Assembly: GCF_000819565.1 (NCBI RefSeq)
Contig: NZ_CP004393.1
Coordinates: 4,030,001-4,094,000 of the forward strand
Source: Celeribacter indicus
Lineage (GTDB): Bacteria > Pseudomonadota > Alphaproteobacteria > Rhodobacterales > Rhodobacteraceae
Direction of reading: 5' to 3'
Length of the DNA stretch: 64,000 bases
The notes beneath the pieces were generated by a model that saw nothing but the letters and a program-made list of their open reading frames with translations, did no database searches and was not told the DNA's origin. Shown in pieces: positions 29,114 through 38,231 of the stretch. Numbering within the stretch: position 1 is the first letter of the stretch; every line of letters begins with the position of its first letter. A program made the translations under genes and the position numbers.

Positions 29114-30004
29114 TCAGGCGTTCCCCAGATCCGGAGCCGGAAGGCCGTGAATGCGGCAACAGGCCGTCAGCGTGTTGGACAGCAGGCAGGCAATGGTCAT
29201 GGGACCGACCCCGCCCGGCACAGGAGTGATCGCACCCGCCACGTCCGCCGCGCCGTCGTAGTCGACATCCCCCACCAGCCGGGTCTTGCCGCCTGCCGCG
29301 ATGCGGTTGATGCCCACGTCGATCACGGTGGCACCCGGCCTGATCCAGTCGCCGGGGATCATCCGCGGACGCCCGACGGCAGCCACGACGATATCGGCGC
29401 TACGGACCACCGCCCGCAGATCCCGCGTCCGACTGTGGGCGATGGTCACCGTGCAGTCGTCGGCCAGCAGCAGTTGCGCCATTGGCTTGCCGACGATGTT
29501 GGAGCGGCCCACGACCACCGCGCGCTTGCCCGCCAGCACGCCAAGCTCGGCCCGCAGCATCATGAGGCAGCCGAGCGGCGTACAGGGCACCATCGCCTCC
29601 TGGCCTGTCGACAGCCGTCCCGCGTTCACCACATGGAACCCGTCCACGTCCTTTTCGGGGGAAATGGCGTCGAGCACGTGCGCCGGGTCGATCTGTGGCG
29701 GCAGGGGCAATTGTACGAGAATGCCGTGAACGCGGACATCGGCGTTGAGCCGTCCAATCAGCGCCAGCAGGTCCGCCTCCGACGTGGTATCGGGGAGCCG
29801 GTGCTCGAAGCTCTCCATCCCCACCTCGACGGTCTGGCGACCCTTGGCGCGCACATAGACCTGGCTGGCGGGATCATCGCCCACCAGCACCACGGCGAGA
29901 CCTGGGGTCACACCGGCCCCGGACCTGATCCGATCCACCTCCGCGGCGACCCGCCGGCGAAGTTGCGCGGCAAAGGCCTTGCCGTCGATGATCCTCGCAC
30001 TCAT
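29114..30004 (-). CDS. folD: Methylene-H4F dehydrogenase / methenyl-H4F cyclohydrolase
   Basis: This 296-residue bifunctional enzyme oxidises methylene-H4F to methenyl-H4F and hydrolyses it to formyl-H4F. Visible motifs are the catalytic YVRAK, the QLPLP loop, EKDVDGFH, the NAD(P)-binding [12 protein letters not shown] and the C-terminal [11 protein letters not shown]. The ATG at 30004 gives the standard N-terminus [12 protein letters not shown]. folD and purU flank cmu genes in chloromethane degraders as well. It ends 32 bases from the end of glyA (convergent) and follows purU on the same strand. Confidence 0.96.
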   Translation of the reverse strand: MSARIIDGKAFAAQLRRRVAAEVDRIRSGAGVTPGLAVVLVGDDPASQVYVRAKGRQTVEVGMESFEHRLPDTTSEADLLALIGRLNADVRVHGILVQLPLPPQIDPAHVLDAISPEKDVDGFHVVNAGRLSTGQEAMVPCTPLGCLMMLRAELGVLAGKRAVVVGRSNIVGKPMAQLLLADDCTVTIAHSRTRDLRAVVRSADIVVAAVGRPRMIPGDWIRPGATVIDVGINRIAAGGKTRLVGDVDYDGAADVAGAITPVPGGVGPMTIACLLSNTLTACCRIHGLPAPDLGNA

Positions 30005-30036
30005 GGCCTCTCTTCCCTCACTGGTCCCGCAGCGCA

Positions 30037-30885
30037 TCATTTGGCGAAGACCACGGTCTTGCTGCCGTTCATCAACACGCGGCGCTGGACATGCAGGTCC
30101 ACCGCCCGCGCCAGCACCCGGCGCTCGATGTCCCGACCCTTGCGGACGAGGTCGTCGGGCGTATCGGCATGGGTGACGTGTTCCACGTCCTGCGCGATGA
30201 TCGGCCCTTCGTCGAGATCCTCGGTCACGTAATGCGCTGTCGCGCCGATCATCTTCACGCCACGCACGTGCGCCTGATGGTAGGGCTTGGCTCCCTTGAA
30301 GCCGGGCAGGAAGGAATGGTGGATGTTGATGCAGCGCCCCGAGAGCCATGCCGAGAGATCATCCGACAGGATCTGCATGTAGCGCGCGAGCACAATGAGC
30401 TCTGCGCCCGTCTCCTCCACCAGCGCCTTGATCCGCGCCTCCTGCTGCGGCTTGGTCCCCGCCGTGACCGGCAGGTGGTGATAGGGGATGTCGTCGTTCA
30501 TCGGCAGGCCCAGCGCCTCACGGGGATGGTTGGAGCCGATGGCGACGATCTCGGCAGGCAATTCGCCAATGCGTTGCCGATAGAGAAGATCGGCGAGGCA
30601 GTGGTCGAATTTTGAAACCAGGATGAGCACCCTCGGCCGGTGGGCCGCATCTGTCACGCTCCAGTCGAGGCCGAGTCGGTCGCCGAGCTCCGCCATGCCC
30701 TCGCGCACGGGACCGCCGTCGCCGGGCACGCGGTAGGAGATGCGCGCGAAGAAATTGCCGGTCAGCGGATCGTCGAACTGCCGCGCCTCGGTGATATCGC
30801 CGCCGGCCTCGGCCAGCACGCCCGAGACGGCATGGACGATTCCGGGGCGATTGACGCATTTGAGCGTGAGAATCTGGTCGGTCAT
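30037..30885 (-). CDS. purU: Formyltetrahydrofolate deformylase
   Basis: This 282-residue enzyme releases formate from formyl-H4F. An N-terminal ACT domain (about 5-80) is followed by the formyltransferase-type catalytic domain with [19 protein letters not shown], the catalytic Asp region [15 protein letters not shown] and the [14 protein letters not shown] tail. In methylotrophs using the folate route it produces formate for energy. The start at 30885 gives the normal N-terminus [10 protein letters not shown]. First gene of the leftward purU-folD operon, under a promoter region with a TetR-type palindrome. Confidence 0.95.
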   Translation of the reverse strand: MTDQILTLKCVNRPGIVHAVSGVLAEAGGDITEARQFDDPLTGNFFARISYRVPGDGGPVREGMAELGDRLGLDWSVTDAAHRPRVLILVSKFDHCLADLLYRQRIGELPAEIVAIGSNHPREALGLPMNDDIPYHHLPVTAGTKPQQEARIKALVEETGAELIVLARYMQILSDDLSAWLSGRCINIHHSFLPGFKGAKPYHQAHVRGVKMIGATAHYVTEDLDEGPIIAQDVEHVTHADTPDDLVRKGRDIERRVLARAVDLHVQRRVLMNGSKTVVFAK

Positions 30886-31032
30886 CTGATACTTGTGCCC
30901 TTTTCCTTCCGGCTCCCACCACCGGCGGGCCCGGACAGGCCCGCCGCCGCTTTCGGCCCGGTGCGCGCGCCGGATCGCCGGGTCACGCGCAGTCTCCTCC
31001 TGAACGCCGGTATCCCAGCGCGCCATCAGAAT

Positions 31033-31046
31033 AGACAGCTCTGTCT
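31033..31046. promoter_or_regulatory. TetR-type operator, purU side
   Basis: AGACAGCTCTGTCT: AGACAG and CTGTCT arms around a 2-base centre, within AATAGACAG...CTGTCTTTA. It shares the AATAGACAG arm with the palindromes at 31186 and 38166, but its spacing is four bases shorter. It lies 148 bases upstream of the purU start. Confidence 0.6.
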
Positions 31047-31185
31047 TTATTGTTGGAGAAACAGGGAAAGTATAGCCACCCAAACGGGTAGTTCTTCATT
31101 ACCAATTCCACGATTAAGGCCATTGTTCCGGTTGAAACGCGGTATTCCAGCCGTCTGCGCCCATCAGACCAGAAGAGTTATGAAT

Positions 31186-31201
31186 AGACAGATTGGTCTG
31201 T
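31186..31201. promoter_or_regulatory. TetR-type operator, serine-cycle side
   Basis: AGACAGATTGGTCTGT: ACAGA and TCTGT arms around TTGG, preceded by AAT. It has the same spacing as the cmuB operator and lies 52 bases upstream of the response-regulator gene. Confidence 0.65.
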
Positions 31202-31252
31202 TTTAGTCATGCTTGCAGCGGACCGGCCGGACGCGCCGGAGGGAGGATATGA

Positions 31253-31885
31253 ATGGACGAGGCGATCAGGGGCGAAACTGCCCCTTACAAGGTGTTTCTG
31301 GTCGAACCTAACCCGCTGGTCGTATCTGCGTTGGAGGTGCTCTTCGCCAGGGATCCGAGGTTCAGTTTGGCGGGAACGACGGAGAACGGTCGCGCCTTCC
31401 TCGACGGAGAGGGCATCGCGGGCGATCTGACGGTGCTGGCCTGGCAACTGGCGGACATGAGCGCGACCGAAGTGCTGAAAGAAATTCGCCGCCGTGAACA
31501 GGACACGAGAGTGGTGATCTTCTCCAACAAACGCGATCTCGGAACGATCCGTCAAGCGGTGCGGCTCGGCGCCTATGGCTATTGCTATCAGTTCGACGAT
31601 CCGTCGGTGCTGTTCGATACGCTGCACGCGGTGGCCAACGGGCGGATCTGCGTGCCCTTCATCGATGTCTCGACGATCAACGACAATCCTCTGTCCCAGC
31701 TAACGGTGCGGGAACGGGAGTTGCTGTCGGTGCTGGCGCGCGGCTGGACCAATCAGCAGATCGCCAATCGCACGGGCATCTCCGAGAACACGGTGAAATA
31801 CCACCTCAAGAACCTCTACGAAAAGCTCGGGGTCAGGAACCGCGCGATGGCGGTGGCGATCTATTCCCGCGAATCCGAGGCATAG
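31253..31885 (+). CDS. LuxR/NarL-type regulator with degenerate receiver domain
   Basis: This 210-residue protein has a receiver-like N-terminal half and a clear C-terminal LuxR-type helix-turn-helix (LTVRERELLSVLARGWTNQQI; NTVKYHLKNLYEKLGV). The residues needed for phosphorylation are missing: the acidic pair is Glu18-Pro19, the phospho-acceptor segment reads VLAWQL (61-66) without Asp, and the conserved Lys is Gln113. It probably senses a metabolite or partner rather than a kinase. It heads the sga-mcl-mtkAB-hpr operon and is its likely local regulator. Confidence 0.88.
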   Translation: MDEAIRGETAPYKVFLVEPNPLVVSALEVLFARDPRFSLAGTTENGRAFLDGEGIAGDLTVLAWQLADMSATEVLKEIRRREQDTRVVIFSNKRDLGTIRQAVRLGAYGYCYQFDDPSVLFDTLHAVANGRICVPFIDVSTINDNPLSQLTVRERELLSVLARGWTNQQIANRTGISENTVKYHLKNLYEKLGVRNRAMAVAIYSRESEA

Positions 31886-32018
31886 GCAGCGCCCGAACGG
31901 GTAGTGCGTCTTCGCCCCACGGGGCCGCAGATCCTGTCCGGGCGAGTGTTTGCCGGGCGGGGCGGGAACGCCATGCTGGTACAAGCGGAAATCGCATCAG
32001 TCCGAGGGAGGACCAGCC

Positions 32019-33209
32019 ATGGCAGGCTACAATCACCTTTTCATTCCGGGACCGACCAATGTGCCCGAACGCGTGCGGATGGCCATGAACGTGCCGATGC
32101 AGGACATGCGCGCACCCGATTTCGGAGATTTGACGATCCCGCTCTTCGAGAAGGTCAAGCAGGTCTTCCGCAACGAGACCGGCCGGGTCTTTCTCTATCC
32201 GTCCTCAGGCACCGGGGCATGGGAGGCGGCCATCCAGAACACGCTCAGCCCCGGCGACAAGGTATTGATGAGCCGCTTTGGACAGTTCTCGCATCTCTGG
32301 GTCGACATGGCGCGGCGGCTCGGCCTCGACGTCGACGTGATCGACCGCCCCTGGGGCGAAGGCGTGCCGGTAGAAGCCTACGCCGAGCGGCTGCGTGCCG
32401 ACAGGGCACGGGAATATGCCGCTGTCTTCGTCACCCACAACGAGACGGCAACCGGCGTCACCTCGGACGTGGGCGCAGTGCGCAAGGCGTTGGACGAGAC
32501 CGACCACCCCGCGCTGCTGATGGTCGACGGCGTCTCCTCGGTGGGTTCGATCCCCTTCGATCAGGAAGGGTGGCGCGTGGATTGCTGCGTTTCGGGATCG
32601 CAAAAGGGCTTCATGCTGCCTGCGGGGCTCGGGATCCTGTCAATCTCGAAATGGGCGCTCGATGCGCACAAGCGGGCCGGCTTTCCGCGGACCTTCTTTT
32701 CCTTCGAGGACATGATGGCCCATAACGATAACGGCTATTTCCCCTATACCCCGGCCACCCAGCTCCTGCGCGGGCTCGACGTATCCTGCGACATACTGCT
32801 GGAGGAAGGGCTCGAAACGGTCTGGGCCCGGCATCACCGGCTCGCCTCGGGCGTGCGCGCCGCGATCGACGCCTGGGGCCTGAAGCTCTGCGCGGCAGAG
32901 GAGAAATGGCAGTCCGACACGGTGAGCGCCGTCGTGGTGCCGGAGGAGGTGGACGCGCGCGACGTGATCGCGCGGGCCTATACCGCCTACGACACCTCGC
33001 TCGGCACGGGGCTGTCCAAAGTGATGGGCAAGGTCTTCCGCATCGGCCATCTGGGCTGGCTTAACGAAGGCATGGTGAACACCGCGCTGGCGGTCGCCGA
33101 AATGGCGATGATCGACAGCGGCATCGCCATCGAGCCGGGCTCGGGCGTCGGGGCCGCGATTGACCATTTCACCAGGACGCCAGCCGGCAAGATCGCCGAG
33201 GCGGCCTGA
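32019..33209 (+). CDS. sga: Serine-glyoxylate aminotransferase
   Basis: This 396-residue class-V aminotransferase converts serine and glyoxylate to hydroxypyruvate and glycine in the serine cycle. The PLP lysine is Lys196 in VSGSQKGFMLP; other signatures are IPGPTNVPERVR, YPSSGTGAWEA and MVDGVSSVGS. GGGAGGACCAGCC precedes the ATG at 32019. It is followed within 21 bases by the malyl-CoA lyase gene. Confidence 0.95.
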   Translation: MAGYNHLFIPGPTNVPERVRMAMNVPMQDMRAPDFGDLTIPLFEKVKQVFRNETGRVFLYPSSGTGAWEAAIQNTLSPGDKVLMSRFGQFSHLWVDMARRLGLDVDVIDRPWGEGVPVEAYAERLRADRAREYAAVFVTHNETATGVTSDVGAVRKALDETDHPALLMVDGVSSVGSIPFDQEGWRVDCCVSGSQKGFMLPAGLGILSISKWALDAHKRAGFPRTFFSFEDMMAHNDNGYFPYTPATQLLRGLDVSCDILLEEGLETVWARHHRLASGVRAAIDAWGLKLCAAEEKWQSDTVSAVVVPEEVDARDVIARAYTAYDTSLGTGLSKVMGKVFRIGHLGWLNEGMVNTALAVAEMAMIDSGIAIEPGSGVGAAIDHFTRTPAGKIAEAA

Positions 33210-33230
33210 CCGAGGAGCGGGAGCAGAGAC

Positions 33231-34181
33231 ATGAGCCATACCATCCACACCTTGCGCAGGCTACGCGTCCAGCGCAGCACGCTTGCAGTGCCGGGGTCCA
33301 ATCCCGGCATGATCGAAAAGGCCGCCCAAAGTGCCGCGGACGTGATCTTTCTCGACCTCGAGGACGCGGTGGCCCCGCCAGACAAGGAGCAGGCCCGCCG
33401 CAATGTCATCGGGGCGCTGAACGATATTGACTGGAAGGCCAAGGGTAAGACCATTTCAGTGCGCATCAATGGTCTGGACACCCATTACATGTATCGCGAC
33501 GTGGTGGACGTGATGGAACAGGCGGGTGACAGGCTCGACATGTTTCTGATCCCCAAGGTCGGCGTGCCTGCGGATGTCTATATGGTCGAGGCCCTGTGCA
33601 ACCAGATCGAGATGGCCAGGGGCTATTCCCACCAGGTCGGACTCGAGGCGCTGATCGAGACGCCGCTCGGCATGGGGAATGTCGAAGCCATCGCCGCCGC
33701 CCCCTCGCGGCTGGAGGCGCTGCATTTCGGCGTTGCCGACTATGCCGCCTTCACCAAGGCGCGCACCGTCAACATCGGCGGGCTGAACGAAAACTATCCC
33801 GGCGACCAGTGGCACGCCGCCCTGTCGCGCATGACGGTCGCCTGCCGCGCCTACGGGCTGCGGCCCATCGACGGGCCCTTCGGGGACTTCTCGGATCCCG
33901 GAGGTTTCCGCGCCGCCTGCAAACGCGGCGCGGCACTGGGGATCGAAGGCAAATGGGCCATCCATCCCGACCAGATCGCGCTGGCGAACGAGGAATTCTC
34001 TGCGCCCGCCTCAGAGGTCGAGCGCGCGCGGCGCATCATCGTGGCGCTGAAGGAGGCCGAAGCGCAGGGGCGCGGCGCAGCCTCGCTCGACGGCAAGATG
34101 ATCGACGCCGCCTCCGAACGGATGGCGCGCAACGTCCTCGCCGTGGACGCGGCCATCAAGGGCACTATGGAGGAGGCATAA
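33231..34181 (+). CDS. mcl: Malyl-CoA lyase
   Basis: This 316-residue CitE-like enzyme cleaves malyl-CoA to glyoxylate and acetyl-CoA. Motifs include STLAVPGSNPGMIEKAA, VIFLDLEDAVAP with the Asp/Glu metal region, ALIETPLGMGNVEAI and GKWAIHPDQIALAN near the C-terminus. The arrangement next to mtkA/mtkB is that of serine-cycle methylotrophs. mtkA begins 3 bases after its stop, with its ribosome site inside mcl. Confidence 0.94.
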   Translation: MSHTIHTLRRLRVQRSTLAVPGSNPGMIEKAAQSAADVIFLDLEDAVAPPDKEQARRNVIGALNDIDWKAKGKTISVRINGLDTHYMYRDVVDVMEQAGDRLDMFLIPKVGVPADVYMVEALCNQIEMARGYSHQVGLEALIETPLGMGNVEAIAAAPSRLEALHFGVADYAAFTKARTVNIGGLNENYPGDQWHAALSRMTVACRAYGLRPIDGPFGDFSDPGGFRAACKRGAALGIEGKWAIHPDQIALANEEFSAPASEVERARRIIVALKEAEAQGRGAASLDGKMIDAASERMARNVLAVDAAIKGTMEEA

Positions 34182-34184
34182 GCC

Positions 34185-35363
34185 ATGGACATCCACGAAT
34201 ACCAGGCCAAGGAACTGCTGGCGTCGCACGGCATCAGACTGCCCCGCGGCGGGCTCGCCTACAGCCCCGAACAGGCAGCCTACCGCGCCTCCGAGATTGG
34301 TGGCAACGGGTGGGTGGTCAAGGCGCAGATCCATTCCGGCGCACGCGGCAAGGCGGGCGGGGTCATCCTTTGCAATGACGAGAAGGATGTGGAGGCCGCC
34401 GCCGACAAGCTGCTCGGCCGCCGCCTCGCGACGCAGCAGACCGACCCTGCCGGAAAGCTCATCAGCCGGATCTATATCGAGGAGACAGTGCCGATCGGCC
34501 GCGAGCTGTATCTCGGCTTCGTGCTCGATCGCTCGGCCGAACGGATCATGATCGTCGCCTCCTCCTCCGGCGGGATGGAGATCGAGGAGATCGCGGAACG
34601 CGTGCCCGACAGCATCGTGCGCGCCATCGTCGACCCCGGCCTCGGGATGCAGGACTTCCAGGCGCGTGAAATCGCCTTCGGCCTCGGACTCGATGGCGCG
34701 CTGATCGGCAAGGCCGTCGAGACCCTGATCGGCTGCTACCGGGTGTTCCGCGACTTCGATGCGTCGATGCTGGAGATTAACCCGCTGGTCGTCTCCCATG
34801 ACGAGTTGATCGCGCTCGACTGCAAGATGAGCTTCGACGAAAACGCCCTGTTCCGCCGGGCCGAGATCAGCGAATTGCGCGACAAAAGCCAGGAGGATCC
34901 GCGCGAGACCTTCGCCTCCGACCGGGGACTGAGCTATGTCGGGCTCGACGGAAACATCGGCTGCATCATCAACGGCGCCGGCCTCGCCATGGCGACGCTC
35001 GACATGATCAAGATCGCCGGCGGCGAGCCCGCAAATTTCCTCGACATCGGCGGCGGGGCCAGCCCCGAGCGTGTGGCAAAGAGCTTTCGCGCGGTACTGG
35101 CCGACGAGAAGGTGCAGGTGATCCTCGTGAATATCTTCGCCGGCATCAACCGCTGCGACTGGGTGGCCGAGGGCGTGGTGAAGGCACTCGAGGAGGTGGG
35201 CGTCGAGATCCCGCTGATCGTGCGTCTCTCGGGCACGAAGGTCGAGGAAGGCAAGGCGATCCTTCGGGAAAAGGCGCCTCGGGTGGTGGTGGCCGACACG
35301 CTGGCGGAAGCTGCGGAGGCGGCCGTCAGAGCGTGGAAGACCACCGCCGCGAACGCGGCATGA
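34185..35363 (+). CDS. mtkA: Malate-CoA ligase (malate thiokinase) beta subunit
   Basis: This 392-residue protein is the ATP-grasp subunit of malate thiokinase, closely related to succinyl-CoA synthetase beta. [40 protein letters not shown] and [18 protein letters not shown] are visible. The pair makes malyl-CoA from malate, CoA and ATP. Distinction from sucC is by context, between mcl and hpr. Confidence 0.94.
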   Translation: MDIHEYQAKELLASHGIRLPRGGLAYSPEQAAYRASEIGGNGWVVKAQIHSGARGKAGGVILCNDEKDVEAAADKLLGRRLATQQTDPAGKLISRIYIEETVPIGRELYLGFVLDRSAERIMIVASSSGGMEIEEIAERVPDSIVRAIVDPGLGMQDFQAREIAFGLGLDGALIGKAVETLIGCYRVFRDFDASMLEINPLVVSHDELIALDCKMSFDENALFRRAEISELRDKSQEDPRETFASDRGLSYVGLDGNIGCIINGAGLAMATLDMIKIAGGEPANFLDIGGGASPERVAKSFRAVLADEKVQVILVNIFAGINRCDWVAEGVVKALEEVGVEIPLIVRLSGTKVEEGKAILREKAPRVVVADTLAEAAEAAVRAWKTTAANAA

Positions 35364-35376
35364 AAGGAGAACGGAC

Positions 35377-36276
35377 ATGGCCATTCTGATTGACGGCAAG
35401 ACCCCGGTGATCATCCAGGGATTCACCGGACGCATCGGATCGTTTCACGCCGCCGAGATGGTGGATTACGGCACCAATGTCGTGGGCGGGGTCACGCCGG
35501 GAAAGGGCGGCGGCACCCATCTGGACCTGCCGGTCTTCAACACGGTGAAGGGCGCGATCGAGGAAACCGGCGCCGAGGCGTCGCTGGTCTTCGTGCCGCC
35601 GCCTTTCGCCGCGGATTCCATCATGGAGGCGGCGGATGCGGGCATCAGGCTCTGCGTCTGCATCACCGACGGCATCCCCGCGCAGGACATGATGCGCGTC
35701 AAACGCTACATGCGTCGCTACCGGTTCGAGAACCGGATGCGGCTGGTGGGACCGAACTGTGCCGGAGTGATCTCTCCCGGACAGGCGATGATGGGCATCA
35801 TGCCCGGTCACATCTACACGCCGGGACGGGTCGGCATCGTCGGGCGCTCGGGCACGTTAGGCTACGAGGCCGCGTCGCAGATGCAGGCGCGGGGCATCGG
35901 CGTGTCGACCTCGGTCGGCATCGGCGGCGATCCGATCAACGGCTCATCCTTCCGCGATATCCTCGAACTGTTCGAGCAGGATCCGGGCACCGACGCCGTG
36001 GTCATGATCGGCGAGATCGGCGGCCCGCAGGAAGCCGAGGCCGCGCAATGGGCGCGTGAGCACATGAAAAAGCCGCTCATGGCCTATGTGGCCGGGCTCT
36101 CCGCACCCAAGGGCAAGCGCATGGGCCACGCCGGCGCCATCGTCTCGGCCTTTGGCGAGTCCGCACAGGAGAAGGTGGAGATCATCCGCGAGGCGGGTCA
36201 TACGATCGTCCCTCATCCGGCGGCGTTCGGCGAGACGGTCGAGGCCGTGTTGTCCGGACAGATGACCGCGGCGTGA
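35377..36276 (+). CDS. mtkB: Malate-CoA ligase (malate thiokinase) alpha subunit
   Basis: This 299-residue subunit has the CoA-binding Rossmann start (VIIQGFTGRIGSFHAAEM), PNCAGVISP, and the phospho-histidine His251 in KGKRMGHAGAIVSAFG. It is of normal succinyl-CoA synthetase alpha length. It works with MtkA in the serine cycle. A strong AAAGGAGAA site precedes the ATG. Confidence 0.94.
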   Translation: MAILIDGKTPVIIQGFTGRIGSFHAAEMVDYGTNVVGGVTPGKGGGTHLDLPVFNTVKGAIEETGAEASLVFVPPPFAADSIMEAADAGIRLCVCITDGIPAQDMMRVKRYMRRYRFENRMRLVGPNCAGVISPGQAMMGIMPGHIYTPGRVGIVGRSGTLGYEAASQMQARGIGVSTSVGIGGDPINGSSFRDILELFEQDPGTDAVVMIGEIGGPQEAEAAQWAREHMKKPLMAYVAGLSAPKGKRMGHAGAIVSAFGESAQEKVEIIREAGHTIVPHPAAFGETVEAVLSGQMTAA

Positions 36277-36283
36277 TCCGGCG

Positions 36284-37252
36284 ATGGCACGGCCTCAGAT
36301 CCTCCTGACCCGGAGATGGCCGGCCGCCGTGGAGCGGCGGCTGGCGGAAAGCTACGACGCCACCCTTAACGCGGAGGATCGTCCGATGAGCCCCACCGAG
36401 ATCGGTGCGGCGCTGCGGACCTTTGACGCCGTCTGCCCTACGGTCAGCGACGCGCTGCCGGCGGAGGTCTTCGCCGGCGTGCCCAGAGGTCGGATGCTTG
36501 GCAACTACGGGGTCGGCGTGAACCATATCGATCTCGACGCCGCGCGCGCCGCCGAAGTGGTGGTCAGCAACACGCCTGGTTGCCTGACCGATTGCACCGC
36601 CGATCTGGCGCTGACGCTCATGCTGATGCTCGCGCGGCGCGCGGGCGAGGGCGAACGCGAACTGCGGGCCGGACGCTGGACCGGCTGGCGGCCGACGCAT
36701 CTGATCGGCACACGGATCGGCGGCAGGGTGCTGGGTATCGTCGGCATGGGGCGCATCGGCCGCGCGACCGCCCGCCGGGCTGAGGCGGGGTTCGGCATGA
36801 AGATCGTCTATTACAACCGCAGCCTTCCGCCCGCCGAGGAGATGGCCGGGCTCGACGCCACGCGGCTCGACTGCATCGACGCAGTGCTGGAGGCGGCCGA
36901 CATCGTCTCCCTGCACATCCCCGGCGGTGGGTCGAACCGCCATGTGATCGACGCCCGCCGCCTGTCGCTGATCGGGCCCGCGGGGATGCTGATCAACACC
37001 GCTAGAGGAGATGTGGTCGACCAGGCAGCGCTGATCGCGGCGCTGGCCGAGGGGCGGCTCGGCGGCGCGGGCCTCGATGTCTACGACGGAGAGCCCTCGG
37101 TGCCCGCCGCTCTGACGCTGATGGAAAACGCCGTGCTGCTGCCCCACCTCGGCAGCGCTACGGACCGGACACGGGAGGCGATGGGGATGATGGTCGTCGA
37201 CAACCTCGACGCGTTCTTTTCCGGCCGCGACCTGCCCAACCGTGTCGCATAA
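36284..37252 (+). CDS. hprA: Hydroxypyruvate/glyoxylate reductase (D-2-hydroxyacid dehydrogenase)
   Basis: This 322-residue NAD(P)H enzyme reduces hydroxypyruvate to D-glycerate. Visible are the NAD-binding GIVGMGRIGRATARR, the catalytic Arg in INTARGDVVD, Glu in GLDVYDGEP and His in LLPHLGSAT. It completes the local serine-cycle operon; glycerate kinase and enolase are not in the window. The start lies 7 bases after mtkB with a weak ribosome site, suggesting coupling. Confidence 0.92.
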   Translation: MARPQILLTRRWPAAVERRLAESYDATLNAEDRPMSPTEIGAALRTFDAVCPTVSDALPAEVFAGVPRGRMLGNYGVGVNHIDLDAARAAEVVVSNTPGCLTDCTADLALTLMLMLARRAGEGERELRAGRWTGWRPTHLIGTRIGGRVLGIVGMGRIGRATARRAEAGFGMKIVYYNRSLPPAEEMAGLDATRLDCIDAVLEAADIVSLHIPGGGSNRHVIDARRLSLIGPAGMLINTARGDVVDQAALIAALAEGRLGGAGLDVYDGEPSVPAALTLMENAVLLPHLGSATDRTREAMGMMVVDNLDAFFSGRDLPNRVA

Positions 37253-37355
37253 GATCGCCACGCGACGCATGCCGTCGGAGGCGGCGGTCTCCCGCGCCGC
37301 GGGCGAACTGCTGTCCACAGGCGTGGTGCGCACCATCCGGATCGGAAACTGTCTG

Positions 37356-37949
37356 TCAAGCGACGGCGGATTGCGTCTTGCGCGGCCAGGCGAGGATCGC
37401 GGCCTCCGCGGCAATACGGGCGCTGCGCGCCGCCTCCCGATTGCCCTCATAAGCCGAAATGATCGCGCCTTTCATCAAGATGTGCCACATCTCGGAAAAC
37501 TGCTGAGGCCGTTCCAGCCCCGCATCCTGCGCGAAACCCGAAATGATCGACCGGATATTGCCGAGATGCCGCGCCGCCGCCCGGTGGATCGGCGAGTTCA
37601 TCTCGCATTCCAGCAACACATTGATGAAGGCACAGCCCTCGTAATCGCGCTTGTGGAACCATTCGTCGAACAGATCGAACACCGCGAGCAACCGCTCGAC
37701 CGGATCAGCCGAGCGCTTGCGTACCTCGGCTTCGAGCCAGTCGCGGGTCCAGATGTCCTCGCGCATTTCGAGAAAGGCGAGCACCAGCTCGTCCTTCGAT
37801 CCGAAATGCTTGTAGAGGCTCGCCTTGGCACAACCGGAATCGGCAAGGATCGTATCGATGCCGACCTGGTTCGTTCCCCGGCTGCTGAACAGCCTGTAGG
37901 CGGACCGGAGGATCCGGTCCCGCGCGCCTCTGGATCGGCCTTCGCTCAT
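37356..37949 (-). CDS. TetR-family repressor, candidate regulator of the C1 island
   Basis: This 197-residue protein has an N-terminal TetR helix-turn-helix (DRILRSAYRLFSSRGTNQVGI; CAKASLYKHFGSKDELV) and a ligand domain with YEGCAFINVLLE typical of the AcuR/NemR-like subgroup. I chose the ATG at 37949, with GAGG upstream, over an upstream GTG. It is transcribed away from cmuB; the 282-base gap between them holds a perfect 18-bp palindrome. The same arms recur upstream of purU and the serine-cycle operon, so this repressor probably couples them. The inducer is unknown. Confidence 0.88.
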   Translation of the reverse strand: MSEGRSRGARDRILRSAYRLFSSRGTNQVGIDTILADSGCAKASLYKHFGSKDELVLAFLEMREDIWTRDWLEAEVRKRSADPVERLLAVFDLFDEWFHKRDYEGCAFINVLLECEMNSPIHRAAARHLGNIRSIISGFAQDAGLERPQQFSEMWHILMKGAIISAYEGNREAARSARIAAEAAILAWPRKTQSAVA

Positions 37950-38165
37950 GTCGGTTTCGCCTCTGCAATACGGTTCGGTCACGAACCCGCCTGTCGCACG
38001 GGTCCGTCTGACTCAGAGGAATAGGGGGGATGAGACGGAAATACAAGTCTGTGCGCCGGATTTCGAAAGAAATCGGCATAGATCGCCCTCCGAATGACCA
38101 ACGATCAAGCGCAGGAAATAACGAATAACTTCCACGCTCAGGAATGATGTATTGCATTTGTAAAT

Positions 38166-38183
38166 AGACAGACTAGTCTGTCT
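38166..38183. promoter_or_regulatory. Perfect 18-bp TetR operator upstream of cmuB
   Basis: AGACAGACTAGTCTGTCT is a perfect palindrome, preceded by AAT like the two related sites near 31.0-31.2 kb. It lies 48 bases upstream of the cmuB start and overlaps the expected promoter (TTGCAT at 38152 could be its -35). TetR repressors of the NemR/AcuR kind bind AGAC...GTCT palindromes. Confidence 0.75.
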
Positions 38184-38231
38184 TTAAGAATCGGGCTGGA
38201 GGAGCCCGGAAAATATCAGGGAGGAAAGCAC

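Larger units (their letters stand above)
30886..31252. promoter_or_regulatory. Divergent control region of purU-folD and the serine-cycle operon
   Basis: This 367-base gene-free region separates purU (leftward) from the LuxR-type regulator heading the serine-cycle operon (rightward). It contains two palindromes related to the one upstream of cmuB. I see no riboswitch. Confidence 0.7.

Noticed and set aside
34185..36276. Succinyl-CoA synthetase (sucCD)
   Set aside because: The sequences are of that superfamily, but placement between mcl and hpr in a serine-cycle operon supports malate thiokinase.
37950..37982. Upstream GTG start for the TetR repressor
   Set aside because: It adds 11 residues without family similarity; the ATG at 37949 has a ribosome site and the normal TetR opening.
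37950..38231. Possible cobalamin riboswitch upstream of cmuB
   Set aside because: I looked for a B12 box and the surrounding stems because the operon uses corrinoids; none is visible. The region is explained by the TetR palindrome.
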